Below are positions 59,564 to 64,000 of a stretch of DNA of 64,000 nt, in pieces (within the stretch, counting starts at the first letter, position 1; each line of letters starts with the position of its first letter). The notes beneath the pieces are model-generated. The model had not been told where the DNA came from, ran no database searches, and saw only the letters and a program-made list of their open reading frames with translations. The stretch is taken from NCBI RefSeq assembly GCF_000143535.2, contig NC_037317.1:2418001-2482000 (forward strand), in the 5' to 3' direction. The translations under genes and the position numbers were made by a program. Source of the DNA: Botrytis cinerea B05.10 (lineage: Eukaryota > Ascomycota > Leotiomycetes > Helotiales > Sclerotiniaceae).

Positions 59564-61258
59564 TAAAACATATCACCATATACATCCCACGAAACACACG
59601 TAATGATGGCGAATTCCCTTGCCAGAAACAATCCAGCCAGAGGGAGGATTTATTTGTGTTCCCTTTTGTCCTAAATATAGACAGACCTTCGTACTTCGCT
59701 ACCTACTGCTTACACTTTGGATGACTACATCGTACCGGGTTCACTTGGATGTACTTGGCTTATATAACGTTGCTCCCTGCCTGAAGATATACTAGACATA
59801 CAGTCATAGAACCATACTTGGTTCTCCTTATGCGAATCTATTACGAGCCGATAACCTACAATGACGATAGCCATGATGGTACTGGAGATAATCATGCTGC
59901 TGAGTCCCAAAACCTCATGTGGAGCTCCTTCGCCTTCGCTCGTACCTACTGCGTACTTCATATGTTACCTGGAGCTAGATACGTATACGTTACTAATAAT
60001 CATACAAGAAGTACGACATTGTGCCCCGTACCCAGTCCAACCCAGTCCAACCCAGCCCAGCCCAGCCCAGAATGCACCATTCGTACTGTGGAAAGTTTAC
60101 TCCAAGTGAACCCCTTTATTTGAAATGGAGCGGCGAATTCCCTAGGGACGGTGATGCTTCTTTCATTCTTTCATTCTTTCCTTCGAAATTCAATCAATTT
60201 CCCAATAGGAATAAATTCCCGAATGTTCCAATGTTCCACCAATTCCATGGCCCAAGAAAATCACTCAAAACCTTCCTCAATAAACTTTCTTAGCATGTTA
60301 GAGAATTATCTAGGGACTACTGGTGTGTGTGGCCATTTAAACTTCACTCCTCACAGTCGGGCTTTTCTAGACCCTCCTACACTCCGTAGCTGTGATTGAT
60401 AGATAGATACCTGGATGGATAAACTTGATCTAATTACCGTATACGTGTTTAACGAACACCCACCAGCAGTCTACGAGATCGTCTCCTCTCTCTGTCTCTG
60501 TCTCTGTCTCTGTCTAGAAGGTCGTTCTTTGCCAATGCAATATATTATCAAAAGAGATGTATATTAAGTTTCATCGTTGATCAAACCGGGCAGTTCGCTC
60601 TGTGGATGTCCTCTGATAGCGGAGATGGAGGAGATTGATTCGTAAACATCTGTTGCGGTTGCCCCTCCTTGCCGATCAGGGGTTTTGGGTATAAACCGGA
60701 TGGGAGCTATGGGTATGGATGGTGTGAGATTTGATCGGTGAGGGGGAGACGTGCGAAGGGGGGGGGGGAGGGAACGTGGGTATCAAAGCGAAAAGGGAAG
60801 GGATGGGATGGAAATGAAAATGGAGATGGATGGAACTGGAATTGGAATTAGAATTGTTCGAGAACTTTGATCTTTGATCTGTAGACTGTATGTAAACTTG
60901 ATATGCAATTTCAAGAATGGGGACAGCTTTACTTCGGTGAAGATATACTAATAATTCGAGTAATCAAGAATTGATTCCAGTCAACAGTATCAAGCAATTG
61001 ACCATCACAATATCCATCCAAACCTTTCATTGACACCATCTCAACAGCCCCCCGTTGTCTCTCTCACTCAGCAACACTCAGCAACACTCAGCAATAATTC
61101 TACGCCATCTCAGCACATTTCGACTAAAGCTGTCGATACTACTCTATAGATAATCGCAACCCATCTTCCTTCCATCACTCACTCACTCTCTCCTATCCCT
61201 CCCTCCCCCTCCACAAACGCATTCCTTCATCCTTCATCCTTCTCACCACACCCTCCAT

Positions 61259-61313
61259 CCTCACATCCTCACATCCTCACATCCTCACATCCTCACATCC
61301 TCACATCCTCACA
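61259..61313. repeat. 8-bp minisatellite (CCTCACAT)7
   Basis: About seven perfect octamers. Confidence 0.95.
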
Positions 61314-61803
61314 CCAGAAATAAAATTATTCCGTAGCTTCAATACCACCCTCCCTCCGCGTTGCTCCCTCCTTCTCCGTTGTCGGCCGCTTCTTCCATCC
61401 AACCTGTTGATTCGTTAATCCCCGAGAAATATTCCCATCTGGTGCGGTGCGAGGGTGTTACGGTTACTCCTACTCGATTGATCACACAATCCGATGGCTC
61501 CGTCGGGACCGCACTAGGGAGATGGTATCCATTATCCGCTCCGTAGGTTACTTGACTTGGCCAGTATCAAGCTGACTTTGTGTCCCACTCGATCTGATCT
61601 AGCTATCGCTCAATATTACCCAATTGTCTTTGCCTGGGGAGCGAGGTACGATGTCGAGCAACTGATGATAAGTGCATTTAACCTTGGCATGATCGTCTCC
61701 AAACTACTACTACACCAAGCCAAACCACTCATATGATAAAATCAAGATTGTGCCTGTCAAGTTCCAATCATGTCGTCTACGGTTAATCCAGTACGTCGTA
61801 GAT

Positions 61804-61828
61804 ACAATACAATACAATACAATACAAT
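61804..61828. repeat. (AATAC)n microsatellite
   Basis: Five AATAC pentamers. Confidence 0.9.
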
Positions 61829-62032
61829 GCATCCCAACCCAGCACATTTTCCCTCCCTCCGGCCCTTTCTCCTCCGGCCCATTCTTCCCTCCGGTCCTTT
61901 CTCCCCTTTTTCCCCATCTTCACAATCGTTATAATACACTTCATTATGCAGAAAGTCGGAGTCCATTGTGATTCCTCCGATTCTTCACTTCCCTTCCCCA
62001 TGAACTTTGCCACTCACTCCCATTCCATTCCA

Positions 62033-62067
62033 TCACATCACATCACATCGCATCGCATCGCATCACC
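62033..62067. repeat. (CATCA)n/(CATCG)n pentamer tract
   Basis: About seven pentamers change from CATCA to CATCG units. Confidence 0.9.
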
Positions 62068-63276
62068 AACGGAGATGCCTAGACATAGGTGTACAGTGTA
62101 CCTGCCTCACGCAGACCCAGCGTGAAAAGAAATCCCGTCCCACCCCTCTCCCCCTCACATCCTCCGTCCAATCCTCGGATCGTGTATCCAGAAAAAGAAG
62201 TTGGCACGCCGCATAATCAATTGTCCTTGCATCGATATACGTATGCGTGTGTGTGTGTGCGTGCAGCATTCCTAACAACCTGCATCAATCAATGTCCTCG
62301 CTGTATTTCCAGAACATGCCATGTCTTCAGAGTGGTACCGTGGTGGCGCATGTGGCACTTTGGTGCTATGGTAGGTATGGTGATGTTACAATGGAAGGAA
62401 AGAAATCGATCCTCCATATGGAACACAGTCAGATTCAACACATGTAATTTCTCAAACCGGAAGTTGGATAATTATTGGTCAATTCCGGAGTCTACACTGA
62501 CTTATTGGCGTTGATTGACTGTATTTCATCCCAACTCCCAACTTCGAAGCGTCTCTAACATCTAACCGTGATAATAGCACTGTAACTTATTACCTCCCTC
62601 TCTCCCTCCCTCCCTGCCTCCACGACAATCAAGTTCAAAGCAGAAATCAAAGTCAAACATTTCAAAAAGATCTAGACCCCCCTCCTTCGTAAGTCTCCAG
62701 CAAGTAAGTAACGCTCCTGCAAACACGGCATGAATCTCCTTATCCAATCCCAAACAACAAGAAGAACTGCTTGCCGCGCCACCTCTCCATATTTTTAATT
62801 TTCCCTTTTCCATTCTTCCATTTTCTGAGCCCCCCAACATAAAATAAAATTAAATAAAATTAGATGAAATTAAATAAAATAAAATAGAATGCTGAAGAGT
62901 GAGTTGCAACGGGCGTGCTGCTACTCCACCCCGCAGTATCTCTAACAATTTCGAGAAATCAAAATCCAATAAAATCATGTGACAGCCACCAAGAATCAAT
63001 AGCCCCCTCCCAATTACCCATCATATACATACACGCACGGCCGATGTGAAACCGAAGTTCCCTTTTCCAGACAAGACGCAAGACACAAGAGACAAGATGA
63101 CTGGTCTGGCAAGGCAAGTAAGAAAAGGGCTCAGATTGCGCAAGAGATGTTGGAACGGTTGTGGCATGAGATTTGGTTCGATTGTATCTGGGGGCGGAAT
63201 AAATATATTATTATTATTTTTTATTTGACGATTTATTTCTTGGATTACTTCTTCATCTGTTTATTTAGAGTTTCCT

Positions 63277-63300
63277 CCCCCCCCCCCCCCCCCCCCCCCC
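63277..63300. repeat. Poly(C) homopolymer, 24 nt
   Basis: An uninterrupted run of 24 C on the plus strand, by far the longest GC homopolymer in the window, lies in an otherwise AT-rich spacer. Confidence 0.95.
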
Positions 63301-63411
63301 TTCCTACACGACGAAGTATATTTTTCTTATCGTCGTTGTACGTTTACCGGAGTCCATCGATATCGCTCGCTCGCACAGCGCCCCGAACAAAACTCGAGAA
63401 GGCAAACATCT

Positions 63412-63439
63412 TTCTTCTTCTTCTTCTTCTTCTTCTTCT
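63412..63439. repeat. (CTT)n microsatellite
   Basis: About nine CTT triplets. Confidence 0.95.
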
Positions 63440-64000
63440 CCTTCTCCCTTTGCCCCTTTTTTCGAAACACACCCCTCGGACCCCTCCACTCCCAATCTGC
63501 AACGCGAAAGTGTCTCCACATGCCGTGCTCCCCATCTTCCTGTTCCTTGTGATTCTGAAGGGAAGGGAAGGGAAATAAATTGTTCCTTCACCGCCTCAAC
63601 GGCAATATCCTTCGATCTGATGCGAATTTCCATCGTCCGCACAATAATAATACAAGACAATACGATGTATGTATGTTCCCCTCCAACCCCACTCTATCTT
63701 CCCTGAACCTTGAAGCTCCAACCAACCGGTACTTCCGCCCCGCTACGGATATACATCTTGATTCTTGATGCGATGTGATTTGGAGTGGGCTGGGAATGGC
63801 ATTCGAAGGCTCGAGAAGATAGAGGGGCGGAAGTGTGGAATAACCTTACACCGCCCGGCAGTAGGTAGGTACACCGCTTCCTTTTTACATTCTACAGAGT
63901 GCTTGGCACGTACGAGGCGTATTCACGTTGAACTCGAGGTCTTGGTGTATGGTCAGTACTGTGGATGAGAGATGATATGATATGCTATAGTATGGTATGA

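Larger units (their letters stand above)
58186..64000. other. 5.8-kb gene-free tract upstream of hacA
   Basis: The right part of the window has no coding gene I can support; open frames are short, overlapping and simple in composition. It contains the hacA leader and promoter (from 58186). It also has elements B and A near 59428 and 59519, and tandem repeats at 59098, 59382, 60492, 61259, 61804, 62033, 63277 and 63412. A gene starting beyond 64000 could use the right end as its promoter. Confidence 0.55.

Noticed and set aside
63301..63314. Sequence after the poly(C) run (TTCCTACACGACG) resembling part of a common sequencing adapter
   Set aside because: The match is only about ten bases with a missing base and no further adapter sequence; most likely coincidence.

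Overview
This window looks like nuclear chromosomal DNA of a filamentous ascomycete. Genes have short GT-AG introns (mostly 46-127 nt) with fungal branch-site-like CTAAC/CTGAC motifs. Wide, pyrimidine-rich, microsatellite-rich intergenic spaces separate them. Gene content (Irc6/p34, SmD3, Gep4, a developmental homeodomain factor, a Dnf3-class flippase, MER3 helicase, HOP1, CDC4, AHA1 and an Ire1-regulated hacA) is single-copy core Pezizomycotina content. The homeodomain protein and overall style suggest Leotiomycetes, possibly Sclerotiniaceae (Botrytis/Sclerotinia type); that placement is inference. I found no bacterial-type operon, tRNA, rRNA, CRISPR array, or transposase/reverse transcriptase gene.

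Layout: 0-3.1 kb is compact: IRC6 (-, running off the left edge), SMD3 (-) and GEP4 (+, divergent from SMD3 over 244 bp). 3.1-9.4 kb is a long gene-free tract upstream of the homeobox gene (9.4-11.3 kb, +). The DNF3-class P4-ATPase fills 13.7-18.9 kb (+), and the MER3/HFM1 meiotic helicase 19.6-25.1 kb (-). A nucleotide-sugar transporter lies at 25.9-27.5 kb (-), and a large disordered protein at 29.6-31.9 kb (-). The meiotic axis gene HOP1 (35.4-37.9 kb, -) is divergent from CDC4 (40.2-43.4 kb, +). A four-helix membrane protein (45.1-46.1 kb, -) is divergent from AHA1 (49.2-50.3 kb, +). Then come a second four-helix membrane protein (52.6-53.3 kb, +), a low-complexity protein (54.6-55.9 kb, +) and hacA (56.6-58.2 kb, -). 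The last 5.8 kb holds no gene I can support.

The genes do not form one pathway. Two themes recur: meiotic recombination (MER3 and HOP1 within 18 kb) and protein homeostasis (AHA1, hacA, SCF-Cdc4). The most informative loci are two. First, hacA has a 20-nt non-spliceosomal intron with both Ire1 cleavage loops visible and two long overlapping C-terminal reading frames. Second, short GC-rich hairpin elements are scattered in the otherwise AT-rich spacers at 50.7, 50.8, 56.4, 59.4 and 59.5 kb; these appear to be a dispersed repeat family.
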